Source of the DNA: JAVMKJ01 sp031732855
GTDB lineage: Bacteria > Pseudomonadota > Gammaproteobacteria > Competibacterales > Competibacteraceae
Direction: 5' to 3'
Length of the DNA: 5,486 bases
NCBI GenBank assembly: GCA_031732855.1
Contig: JAVMKJ010000058.1
Span: 1-5,486, forward strand
The translations under genes and the position numbers were made by a program. Positions 1-5,486 of this stretch are shown one piece after another (position 1 is the first letter of the stretch; every line of letters begins with the position of its first letter). A model generated the notes under the pieces. That model did no database searches, was not told where the DNA came from, and saw nothing but the letters and a program-made list of their open reading frames with translations.

Positions 1-331
1 TCATCCGCGATCCCATCGACTTCTAACACCTCGCGGTCAGCAGCGCCGGCGGCGAACCGGCGCGCATTTTCGCGCCAGGCTTGCGGGATCGATACGGGCG
101 ATTACGCATCTGGCGCACTTGGGATTCAAAGATCGACAGGCCGGCGGCATCCGACCGTAACCAAGACAAGGGCAAGCAATAGGCCGGAAAAGAATATACC
201 GGCAGGTCGGGCACAGGATGTGCCCGACCTGCGTATGGTCGGGCAACGCTACGCTTTTGCCCGACCTGCCGTTCTGGTATGGCCTTTTTGGAAATCACCT
301 GATAACGCTGGCCTGTGATACCGAGGGCGAC
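1..331. other. Intergenic region without a convincing gene
   Basis: No reading frame here looks like a real protein. The open frames on the minus strand run straight through the palindromic repeat at 200-271 and have the arginine/proline-rich composition of shadow frames. The stretch contains a GC-rich hairpin (GGCGCG at 59-64 pairing with CGCGCC at 71-76, six-base loop, no T-run after it), the repeat listed separately, and the likely leader of the channel gene from about 280 onward. The first 26 bases can be read as the tail of a plus-strand gene ending in TAA at 24-26, but seven codons are too few to call it. Confidence 0.6.
200..271. repeat. Four-arm palindromic intergenic repeat (REP/MITE-like)
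   Basis: The unit GGTCGGGCA occurs four times in alternating orientation. Positions 202-215 and 219-232 form a perfect 14-bp hairpin with a 3-nt loop. Positions 237-246 and 257-266 form a perfect 10-bp hairpin with loop CGCTACGCTT. The outermost arms, 200-213 and 258-271, are also perfect 14-bp complements, so the element can fold either as two side-by-side hairpins or as one long outer stem. There is no coding content. The design resembles REP/BIME-type or non-autonomous palindromic repeats of Proteobacteria; that family assignment is inference. It lies about 90 nt upstream of the channel gene, so it could affect its leader, but no T-run marks it as an intrinsic terminator. Confidence 0.8.
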
Positions 332-358
332 ATGACGGGCCTTTGCTCGCAAAAATAA
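332..358 (+). promoter_or_regulatory. Possible leader peptide (MTGLCSQK) ahead of the channel gene
   Basis: An eight-codon frame starts at ATG 332 and stops at TAA 356-358, two bases before the ATG at 361. The only recognisable Shine-Dalgarno-like stretch nearby, GAGGG at 323-327, sits four bases ahead of this small frame. The channel ATG itself has only AT-rich sequence before it. Translation of the channel could therefore depend on ribosomes finishing this leader and restarting. This is inferred from spacing only, and so short a frame can arise by chance. Confidence 0.3.
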
Positions 359-360
359 GC

Positions 361-1029
361 ATGACGAACCCCGAACGCCTTGCCGGCAACAACATCATCC
401 TGCTCGTCTGCCTGCTGGCCCTGATTCTGTTTTACCCGCTGTTCCAGAAGGACAATTCGCTGGTCCGCGACCTGCTGCTCACCGGGATCTTTTTTTCGGG
501 GATCTACTCGCTCGAGTTTTCCGCACGCTCCCGGATGGTCCTGTTGCCGCTGGCGAGCCTGACGGCCGCAACCACCTGGCTCCATCATTACATCGAGACC
601 GACTGGATGTCCCTGATCGATTTCGGCACGTCGTCGGTCACCTTGGCGGTGATCGTGGTGCTGATGATCCGCCACATCGCGCGCAGCCGGGTCGTGACGC
701 CGACCATCATCCTGAGTTCGGTCAACGGCTACGTGCTTCTGGGCGTGCTCGGCGCGACCTTGTTCAACATCGCGAACGGCACCCACATGTTCTTCCATGG
801 CGCGGAAAACGCGGGCATCCTGCTCCCGGACAAAGGTACGCCGGAATACAGCGACTACCTGTATCTTTCCTTCATCACCCTGACGACCGTCGGCTACGGC
901 GACGTGATGGCCGTTTCCCACCTGACCCGGTCCGTGGCGATCCTCATCGGTCTTTCCGGCCAGATGTACATGACCATACTCATCGCCATGCTGGTCGGGA
1001 AATTCCTCGCCAGCAGCGAGCGGCAGTAG
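361..1029 (+). CDS. Potassium channel-like membrane protein (Ion_trans_2 pore)
   Basis: The 222-residue product is an integral inner-membrane protein expected to conduct K+. The C-terminal part has the classic two-helix pore: a transmembrane helix around 118-138, a pore helix near 165-174, the selectivity filter TTVGYGD at 175-181, and an inner helix around 190-213. Before this lie about four hydrophobic segments (roughly 10-27, 36-53, 59-75 and 85-103). They lack the regular arginine spacing of an S4 voltage sensor, so voltage gating is not supported. There is no RCK/TrkA_N regulatory domain; the protein ends nine residues after the last helix. I chose ATG 361. A TTG at 343 in the same frame would add six residues but has poor ribosome-site spacing. 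The gene is followed by a 170-nt gap and then the DUF1269 gene on the same strand. The channel family call is strong; ligand and gating are unknown. Confidence 0.9.
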   Translation: MTNPERLAGNNIILLVCLLALILFYPLFQKDNSLVRDLLLTGIFFSGIYSLEFSARSRMVLLPLASLTAATTWLHHYIETDWMSLIDFGTSSVTLAVIVVLMIRHIARSRVVTPTIILSSVNGYVLLGVLGATLFNIANGTHMFFHGAENAGILLPDKGTPEYSDYLYLSFITLTTVGYGDVMAVSHLTRSVAILIGLSGQMYMTILIAMLVGKFLASSERQ

Positions 1030-1113
1030 GCACGCCGGGGCGTGGTGCAAGCCGTCGATGACATATCACTGGTAAACTGGGGATATCCGTAGCACGGGTG
1101 GCTTGATCCGGCA

Positions 1114-1130
1114 AATTCGAGTGGCGAATT
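1114..1130. promoter_or_regulatory. Small perfect dyad, possible operator
   Basis: AATTCG (1114-1119) and CGAATT (1125-1130) are perfect inverted arms around a 5-nt spacer, 70 nt upstream of the DUF1269 start. The size and position would suit a dimeric repressor site in a promoter region. No convincing -35/-10 pair was found around it, and a 6-bp dyad can occur by chance. Confidence 0.25.
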
Positions 1131-1199
1131 ACATTCCAAGACACCACGGCAGAAGAGGGATGCCTTTTTCAAAACAGGGTTTTACGAGAAGGATGTGAA

Positions 1200-1712
1200 A
1201 TGAGTGACCTGATTTGTCTGGCGTTCAAAGAATTGGACACCGCCGATCACTTTCTGAACGAACTCAGGGCGTTGCAGAAAGAGTACGTTCTCGAACTCGA
1301 GGACGCCTGTGTGGTGGTCCGCGACGGCGACGGTAAAATCCATCTCAAACAGAGCGTCAATCTGGTGGCGATCGGAGCCAGTCAAGGCGCTTCGCTCGGT
1401 ATGTTGATGGGAACGCTCGTCGGCCTGTTGTTCATGAATCCGCTGGCCGGCATGCTGGCGGGCGGGCTGGTCGGCGCCGGCTCCGGCGCCCTGCAGGGGA
1501 GGCTGGCCGATTACGGGATCGACGACGACTTCATCAAATCGCTCGGCGGCACGATCGAGCCGAATAGTTCGGCGATCTTTGTTCTGGTCCGCAAAGCCGT
1601 CGAGGATAAGGTGATGCCACGGTTGTCCCAATACCAGGCGACGATCCTCAAGACCTCCCTGTCCGACGAACAGGAAGGGAGACTGAAGGCGGCTCTTTCG
1701 CAGGCTGCCTGA
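1200..1712 (+). CDS. DUF1269 family membrane protein
   Basis: The 170-residue protein matches the DUF1269 family in length and layout. A ferredoxin-like N-terminal stretch (about 1-50: a strand with ICLAFKELDTAD, a helix to about 28, then the strand ACVVVRDGDGKIHLK) leads into a glycine-rich hydrophobic segment at about 56-101 (repeated GxxxG spacings, with NPLAG at 80-84). A second strand-forming part follows, with the characteristic YGIDDDFIKSLG at 105-116, and then SSAIFVLVRK at 123-132. The glycine zipper probably inserts in the membrane as a hairpin. The biochemical function of the family is not known. The ATG is supported by AAGGA at 1189-1193 with a 6-nt spacer. The gene is in the same direction as the channel gene, but the 170-nt gap suggests its own promoter. 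A structured repeat starts 15 nt after its stop. Confidence 0.9.
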   Translation: MSDLICLAFKELDTADHFLNELRALQKEYVLELEDACVVVRDGDGKIHLKQSVNLVAIGASQGASLGMLMGTLVGLLFMNPLAGMLAGGLVGAGSGALQGRLADYGIDDDFIKSLGGTIEPNSSAIFVLVRKAVEDKVMPRLSQYQATILKTSLSDEQEGRLKAALSQAA

Positions 1713-1726
1713 TCTTGGGGTCGCCG

Positions 1727-1823
1727 GCGAGCGGCGGACGTGAGTCCGCTGTTTCCGCGCCAGCCACTAGCGCCGGCGCCTTGCCGCGTTCCAGGAAACA
1801 GGGGGCTGACGCCCCCCGCTCGC
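1727..1823. repeat. Nested palindromic element with four-way-junction layout
   Basis: Every arm pairs perfectly. The outer stem is GCGAGCGG 1727-1734 with CCGCTCGC 1816-1823. Hairpin A is CGGAC 1735-1739 with GTCCG 1744-1748. The inner stem is CTGTTTCC 1749-1756 with GGAAACAG 1794-1801. Hairpin B is GGGGC 1802-1806 with GCCCC 1811-1815. Arms abut with no unpaired bases, giving a four-way junction if extruded. Inside the inner stem, GCGCC 1757-1761 can pair with GGCGC 1775-1779. The element fills most of the 180-nt gap between the DUF1269 gene and the ceramidase-like gene. It has no T-run, so a standard intrinsic terminator is unlikely. It is probably a mobile palindromic repeat (REP/MITE class) or a structured RNA element; which one cannot be told from one copy. 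Confidence 0.8.
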
Positions 1824-1878
1824 GGAACGAGCGCCAAGCATTCGCGGCTGATCGATAGCAGACGGGCAATGGGTGGAT

Positions 1879-1885
1879 AAGGGAG
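1879..1885 (+). promoter_or_regulatory. Ribosome binding site deciding the start at 1893
   Basis: AAGGGAG lies 7 nt before ATG 1893, and only 3 nt before the out-of-frame ATG at 1889. The spacing therefore selects 1893, which opens the ceramidase-like frame rather than the spurious long frame beginning at 1889. Confidence 0.75.
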
Positions 1886-1892
1886 AAAATGG

Positions 1893-2693
1893 ATGACGAT
1901 CCGAACTCGGTTAATCGTTGTGTTCACGCTGTTGTGCATCGCGGCGGCGTTGCTGCTGCCCGCCGTGCCGCAACCCCTCGAATACCATCATTTCGCCGAT
2001 CGGCGCGATCTATGGGGAATCGCCAACTTTCTCGATGTGGTCTCCAATCTGGGGTTTTTGATCGTCGGCATCGCGGGGCTGGTCATCGTCTTTGGGGGGC
2101 GGGCGCGCTTCGAGTTTGGGAGCGAGCGGTGGCCCTACGCCGTCTTTTTCCTCGGCGCGCTGCTGACCGCCCTGGGGTCGGGCTATTACCACCTGGCGCC
2201 GGACAACGAAAGTCTGTTCTGGGACCGGTTGCCGATGACCATTGCGTTCATGGGGCTGGTTTCGAGTCAGATCGTCGATCGAATCAACATTCGGGCGGGA
2301 CTGGCGTTGCTGGTCCCGATGCTGCTGGTCGGGGCCGCGTCGGTCATTTATTGGCGGGCCACGGAGCGGGCCGGGGTTGGCAATGTGCTGCCTTACGGGA
2401 TCCTGCAAGGCTATTCGGTGGTCATCGTGCTGTTGCTGGCGATGCTGAGTCCGTCGCGCTATACCCGGGGCAACGATCTCTATTGGGTGTTCGGGTGGTA
2501 TGTGCTGAGCAAGTTTTTGGAAACGTTCGATGCCGAGGTTCTCCATCTGGGCGGCGGCGTCAGCGGCCACACGCTGAAGCATGTTGCGGCGGCCCTCGCC
2601 GGCGGCACGGTCTGTTACATGTTGATGCATCGGACCCTCAAGGAACCCTCCGCCGACTTTTCATCCACCCTACTCAAGGACCGACCCTCATGA
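1893..2693 (+). CDS. CREST/alkaline ceramidase-like integral membrane hydrolase
   Basis: The 266-residue polytopic protein has about seven hydrophobic segments, starting with residues 5-22. It carries the signature residues of the CREST superfamily (alkaline ceramidases, PAQR receptors, Per1): LDVVSN at 47-52, GSGYYH at 95-100 (the S-x3-H motif, S96 and H100), WDRLP at 110-114 (acidic D111), and GHTLKH at 225-230 (H-x3-H, H226 and H230). In characterised members these His and Asp residues hold a zinc that activates water for amide hydrolysis of lipids such as ceramide. Here the substrate is inferred only; many bacteria lack sphingolipids, so another amide- or ester-linked lipid is possible. 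A strong AAGGGAG precedes the start. Its stop codon overlaps the DUF2252 start (ATGA, 2690-2693), so the two proteins are probably made together. Confidence 0.85.
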   Translation: MTIRTRLIVVFTLLCIAAALLLPAVPQPLEYHHFADRRDLWGIANFLDVVSNLGFLIVGIAGLVIVFGGRARFEFGSERWPYAVFFLGALLTALGSGYYHLAPDNESLFWDRLPMTIAFMGLVSSQIVDRINIRAGLALLVPMLLVGAASVIYWRATERAGVGNVLPYGILQGYSVVIVLLLAMLSPSRYTRGNDLYWVFGWYVLSKFLETFDAEVLHLGGGVSGHTLKHVAAALAGGTVCYMLMHRTLKEPSADFSSTLLKDRPS

Positions 2694-4084
2694 CGGATAC
2701 CGACCCGACCACGACCTCGCCCGCAACGGCCTCGCCGCATGACCTTCGGGAGACCATCGAGGAACGCCGCGCGACCGGCCAAGCCGCCCGAAAGCAGGCT
2801 CCTCGAAGCGCGCGGGCGCATTGGGACGAGACCGCGCGCGGGCACGACGCCCTCGATACGATCCTGGCCCAGAACGCCATCCGGGTCCCCGAGCTGCTCC
2901 CCATCCGACATGGACGCATGGTGGCCTCGCCGTGGAACTACTACCGCGGAGCAGCCGCCGTGATGGCCGCCGATCTCGCGTCCCGGCCCCACAGCGGGCT
3001 GCGGGTCCAGCTCTGCGGCGACGCCCACGTCCTCAACTTTGGCCTGTGGGCCACGCCAGAGCGGAACCTGCTGTTCGACCTGCGCGACTTCGACGAGACG
3101 CTGCCCGGGCCCTTTGAGTGGGACGTGCAGCGACTCGCCGCCAGCCTGGTGGTGGCGGCGCGGGAGGATGGCCTCAAGGCGGCCACGGCCGATGAGGCGG
3201 TGGTCACGGCGGTGGAAGCCTACCGGAACCAAATGGCCCGCTACGCGACGATGACGGAGCTCGACCTCTGGTACGACGGGACTTACGTCGACAGTCTGAT
3301 CGAGTACTTCGCGCCGGCCGACCGTGGGCAGTTGTTGGTCCACATCGAGAAGGGGTCCAAGCGCCGCACCCACCACGGCGCGTTCGCCAAGCTCGCCACG
3401 ATGGTCGACGGCCGGCCTCGAATCGACGAGGCCCCACCCATCCGCGTCGCCATCGACGACGACGAGCAGGACGCGCTGACCGACCAGTTCCTGGCCGGCT
3501 ACCGGATGACCCTGCAGGAGGATCGACGCCACCTGTTCGATCGCTTCACTCCCGTTGACCTGGTCCGCCAGGTCGTGGGGGTGGGTAGCGTGGGCATGCG
3601 GGTCTACCTGGCCCTCCTTGAGGGCCGCAGCGGCAACGACCCCCTGTTCCTGCAGATCAAGCAGGCCGGTCCGTCGGTGTACGAGTCCCACCTCGGCCCC
3701 AGCCAGCACGATAACCACGGCGCCCGGGTGATCGCCGGAAAGCGGGCGCTGCAGAGCGCGACCGACATCTTCGTCGGCTGGGGCTCGTTCCAGGGCAGGG
3801 ACTACTACGTGCGGCAGTTCCGCGACATGAAGATCATCCTCGACATCGGGTTGCTCGCCCCCATCCTGGTTGAGTTCGCCGCCGCCTGCGGCGAGACGCT
3901 GGCCCGCGCCCACGCCCGCACGGGAGACGCCGTGGCGATCAGCGCGTACCTCGGCAAGAGTTCGCGGTTCGCCACCGCCCTCCGCGACTTCGCCCGCCGG
4001 TACGCCGACCAGAACGAGCGCGACCACGCGCAGCTCGAGCGCGCTATCGCCGCTGGCGCGGTCGAAAGCGCACCTGGCTGGTAG
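2690..4084 (+). CDS. DUF2252 family protein, kinase-like motifs
   Basis: The 464-residue soluble protein belongs to DUF2252, whose function is not established. Visible hallmarks are the substrate-pocket-like RHGRMVASPWNYYRGAA (73-89), LCGDAHVLNFG (108-118), LLFDLRDFDET (127-137), GVGSVGMR (297-304), PLFLQIKQA (318-326), and GRDYYVRQFRDMK (369-381). GDAHVLN resembles the catalytic D-x4-N of aminoglycoside and choline phosphotransferases, and D133/D135 resemble their metal-binding acid. GVGSVG and K324 resemble a nucleotide loop and a beta-3 lysine, but they come after rather than before the catalytic motifs. ATP-dependent phosphotransfer is inference. AAGGA at 2676-2680, 9 nt upstream, and the ATGA overlap with the ceramidase-like gene fix the start and imply coupling. 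Its GC content seems higher than that of its partner: three sampled 60-base blocks gave 65-75% against 52-70%. Confidence 0.88.
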   Translation: MTDTDPTTTSPATASPHDLRETIEERRATGQAARKQAPRSARAHWDETARGHDALDTILAQNAIRVPELLPIRHGRMVASPWNYYRGAAAVMAADLASRPHSGLRVQLCGDAHVLNFGLWATPERNLLFDLRDFDETLPGPFEWDVQRLAASLVVAAREDGLKAATADEAVVTAVEAYRNQMARYATMTELDLWYDGTYVDSLIEYFAPADRGQLLVHIEKGSKRRTHHGAFAKLATMVDGRPRIDEAPPIRVAIDDDEQDALTDQFLAGYRMTLQEDRRHLFDRFTPVDLVRQVVGVGSVGMRVYLALLEGRSGNDPLFLQIKQAGPSVYESHLGPSQHDNHGARVIAGKRALQSATDIFVGWGSFQGRDYYVRQFRDMKIILDIGLLAPILVEFAAACGETLARAHARTGDAVAISAYLGKSSRFATALRDFARRYADQNERDHAQLERAIAAGAVESAPGW

Positions 4085-4120
4085 CAACCCGTCGGGCGGT
4101 AAACTGGATCGACGATGCGC

Positions 4121-4696
4121 TCACAGGTCAAGCGGTGTTATCCGGGTGCCATTCAGGCTCACGTTCGCCCTTAGACCCGAGTTCGTCAGCACGAAACCCA
4201 CGACCGGCTGCTGCGCGGTCTGGGTCGTGACCCTGGCGTTGGCGCCCACCGTCAGCAACGACAGGGAACCATCGACGCCGGCGGTCCAGCCCCGGCTGGC
4301 CTCGAAGCGGCCCAGCGCGTCCTGGGTCATGAACAGGATGAACACTGCCTGCGACTGCGTACCCGCCTGAAGTCCGACCGAGGCCTCGGTCATGCGGAAG
4401 TAGCCGGTGGACTTGCCGCCCCGCCTTAATGCGCCTTGACCGTTCGCTCCGCCGACGATGAAGCCGGCGGAAATCACCGACGGAAATACCAGCACGCCCC
4501 GTGCCGATGCGACGATTTCCTTCGATCCGGGCGCTTCCTGGTACAGACGCGACAGGGCGCTGTCGACCGCGGAGTCGATGGCCTCGCGCTGTAGCGCGGG
4601 ATCGCCGGGATTTCCGCTGGTGGTGGTGCAGCCCGTCGTGAAGAGCGCAAGAGCCGCCAGCGAGAGACCTGCGGTAACGAAGTTTCGTCTGTTCAT
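4121..4696 (-). CDS. SYLF/Ysc84-domain lipoprotein with twin-arginine-like signal
   Basis: The 191-residue protein has an N-terminal signal peptide: NRRNFV at 2-7 resembles a twin-arginine motif, the hydrophobic core spans 9-19, and TTGC at 20-23 fits a lipobox with C23 as the lipidated residue (the -3 position is T rather than the usual L). The mature part is a SYLF (Ysc84) domain, seen in ARGVLVFPSVISAGFIVGG (65-83), GKSTGYFRM (94-102), SVGLQAGTQSQAVFILFMT (106-124), DALGRFEAS (126-134) and GVDGSLSLL (140-148). In eukaryotes SYLF domains bind phosphoinositides and actin; bacterial members are envelope lipoproteins of unclear role. AAAGGGG (complement of 4703-4709), 6 nt ahead, supports the start. 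It converges on the DUF2252 gene with only 36 nt between stops, and shares its strand with the permease upstream. Confidence 0.9.
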   Translation of the reverse strand: MNRRNFVTAGLSLAALALFTTGCTTTSGNPGDPALQREAIDSAVDSALSRLYQEAPGSKEIVASARGVLVFPSVISAGFIVGGANGQGALRRGGKSTGYFRMTEASVGLQAGTQSQAVFILFMTQDALGRFEASRGWTAGVDGSLSLLTVGANARVTTQTAQQPVVGFVLTNSGLRANVSLNGTRITPLDL

Positions 4697-4814
4697 TTAT
4701 TACCCCTTTCAATGGTTCGAAGAGTGAGTGCAGCCGCGAGCTGCGGGTGGTTAAAAGCAGAGCTTAACCCGAAATCCAGTCCGGATTCCGCTACGCGGCA
4801 TCCGGGCGAAGAGA
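4697..4814. other. Gap between permease and SYLF gene, with successive hairpins
   Basis: This 118-nt stretch follows the permease stop and leads into the SYLF gene on the minus strand. Besides the repeat at 4779-4807 it holds a hairpin with GGTT/AACC and AAGC/GCTT arms and a 2-nt bulge (4749-4769), and a short one with GCAGC/GCTGC arms (4730-4744). None is followed by a T-run on the minus strand, so no intrinsic terminator is claimed. I could not identify a clear promoter for the SYLF gene. Confidence 0.5.
4779..4807. repeat. Short imperfect palindromic repeat with CGCTACGC core
   Basis: CCGGAT (4781-4786) pairs with ATCCGG (4800-4805), and after one mismatch CCGC (4788-4791) pairs with GCGG (4795-4798) around loop TAC. 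Flanking G4779-C4807 and a T-G wobble extend the stem. The loop region CGCTACGC (4789-4796) is identical to 247-254 in the repeat near the left end, although the arms differ. Placement directly behind the permease stop is typical of dispersed intergenic REP-like repeats. It may also stabilise or end the permease transcript. Confidence 0.65.
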
Positions 4815-5486
4815 CTACCCCAGCATCGCGGCCAGGACCCAGACATAGAGGGCTCCGACCGACAATTGCGCCACCGCGATGGGCAGGCCGATGCGCAGGA
4901 ATTGCACGAAGCTCACGTGCCGGCCCCGCGACGCGCAGATGCCGGCGGCGACGACGTTGGCCGAGGCGCCGATCAGCGTGGCGTTGCCGCCGAAAGTGCC
5001 GCCGAACATCATCGCCACGAACACCGGCAGGGTGACGTTGGGCCAATTGATGAAACCGGGGGCGAGCGCGATCTCCGGAACCGCCTGGGCCGCCACCAGG
5101 TAGCCGGTGATCATCACCAGGGCGGCGGCGACCACCGGGATGTTGGCGAGCAGGCTCGACAACACGCCGATGCCGGCCAGCGACAGGAAGGCCACCGCCA
5201 GCAAATCAGCGCCGAACCATTGGTAGATCTGGATCGACAGGCCTTGCAGCAGCTCGGTTTTGATGAAGGCCCGGACCAGGGTGAAGATGGCGCCGAGAAA
5301 CACGATCGTCTTCCAGTCCACGTCGCGGAGCACCTCGCCGACCGGCTCGACGCGCGCGCCGTAGACCACGAGCAGCGCCAGCGCCGCGCCGATGATCGCG
5401 ACCGCGGGTGGGACGATGCGGGTCGGCAGGGACTCCCCGACCAGGAACAGAACCACCATGGTCAGGAGCACGAGCAGCGCCAGCAC
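4815..5486 (-). CDS. ArsB/NhaD/SLC13-type permease, C-terminal part (partial)
   Basis: Only the last 223 or so residues are inside the window; the gene continues past the right edge, so the GTG at 5484-5486 should not be taken as its start. Members of this ion transporter superfamily are usually a little over 400 residues, so this is roughly the second half. It contains several transmembrane helices and the conserved features DVDWKTIVFLGAIFTLV (residues 55-71 counted from the edge), the SSLLANIPVVAAAL reentrant-loop region (110-123) and GGTFGGNATLIGASANVVAAG (162-182), the substrate-binding hairpin typical of the group. The transported ion (arsenite, Na+/H+ exchange, carboxylate or sulfate) cannot be read from this half. 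The stop is TAG, complement of 4815-4817, followed closely by the palindromic repeat. Confidence 0.88.
   Translation of the reverse strand: MLALLVLLTMVVLFLVGESLPTRIVPPAVAIIGAALALLVVYGARVEPVGEVLRDVDWKTIVFLGAIFTLVRAFIKTELLQGLSIQIYQWFGADLLAVAFLSLAGIGVLSSLLANIPVVAAALVMITGYLVAAQAVPEIALAPGFINWPNVTLPVFVAMMFGGTFGGNATLIGASANVVAAGICASRGRHVSFVQFLRIGLPIAVAQLSVGALYVWVLAAMLG

Noticed and set aside
3..26. Possible C-terminus (IRDPIDF, stop TAA) of an upstream plus-strand gene
   Set aside because: Seven codons at the window edge cannot be distinguished from chance; sequence to the left is needed.
1031..1044. Hairpin CACGC/GCGTG just after the channel stop as a terminator
   Set aside because: The stem is only 5 bp and no T-run follows, so an intrinsic terminator is not supported.
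295..1050. 251-residue frame antisense to the channel gene
   Set aside because: It is rich in H, Q, R and D, typical of the complement of a hydrophobic membrane protein gene, with no ribosome site or domain.
1103..1135. TTGATC and TACATT as a -35/-10 promoter for the DUF1269 gene
   Set aside because: The 21-nt spacing is too long and both hexamers are weak matches.
1889..2689. Open frame from ATG 1889 continuing in frame into the DUF2252 gene, giving a 731-residue fusion
   Set aside because: The upstream part is an arginine/glycine-rich shadow of the ceramidase-like gene, the ribosome site spacing favours ATG 1893, and DUF2252 homology begins after ATG 2690, which has its own AAGGA.
2615..4087. 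490-residue open frame antisense to the DUF2252 gene
   Set aside because: It mirrors the GC-rich coding strand codon pattern, has low-complexity valine/glycine/arginine composition and shows no recognisable domain.
4128..4712. 194-residue minus-strand frame overlapping the SYLF gene
   Set aside because: It is in a shifted frame with arginine-rich composition; the alternative frame carries a clear signal peptide and SYLF domain.

Overview
The window looks like chromosomal DNA from a GC-rich Pseudomonadota bacterium, most likely a gammaproteobacterium. This rests on the gene families present, the Shine-Dalgarno-led starts and the style of the intergenic palindromic repeats. It cannot be pinned to a genus from the sequence alone. 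I see no rRNA, tRNA, CRISPR array, transposase or phage gene.

Layout. Positions 1-330 hold no convincing gene. They carry a hairpin (59-76) and a compact four-arm palindromic repeat (200-271). Next, on the plus strand, come a potassium-channel-like protein with a TTVGYGD selectivity filter (361-1029) and a DUF1269 membrane protein with a glycine-zipper core (1200-1712). A second, larger palindromic element (1727-1823) follows. Its arms pair perfectly into a four-way-junction layout. Then comes a tightly coupled pair: an integral-membrane CREST/alkaline-ceramidase-like hydrolase (1893-2693) and a DUF2252 protein (2690-4084), which overlap by ATGA.

Facing this pair on the minus strand are a SYLF/Ysc84-domain lipoprotein with a twin-arginine-like signal peptide (4121-4696) and the C-terminal half of an ArsB/NhaD/SLC13-type permease that runs off the right edge (4815-5486). 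A third palindromic repeat lies between these two genes (4779-4807). It shares the core CGCTACGC with the first repeat.

Function. Five of the six genes encode membrane or envelope-associated proteins: ion conduction, a small glycine-zipper membrane protein, a lipid-hydrolase-like enzyme, a lipid-binding-type lipoprotein and an anion permease. A membrane or ion homeostasis neighbourhood is a reasonable reading, but only the ceramidase-like/DUF2252 pair has sequence evidence for being made together. The most interesting points are that pair and the order of motifs in the DUF2252 protein. Its catalytic-loop-like motifs precede its glycine-loop-like and lysine-strand-like motifs, which would fit a circularly permuted kinase-like fold. 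The structured palindromic elements are the other notable feature. None of this proves a new system; these are testable leads.
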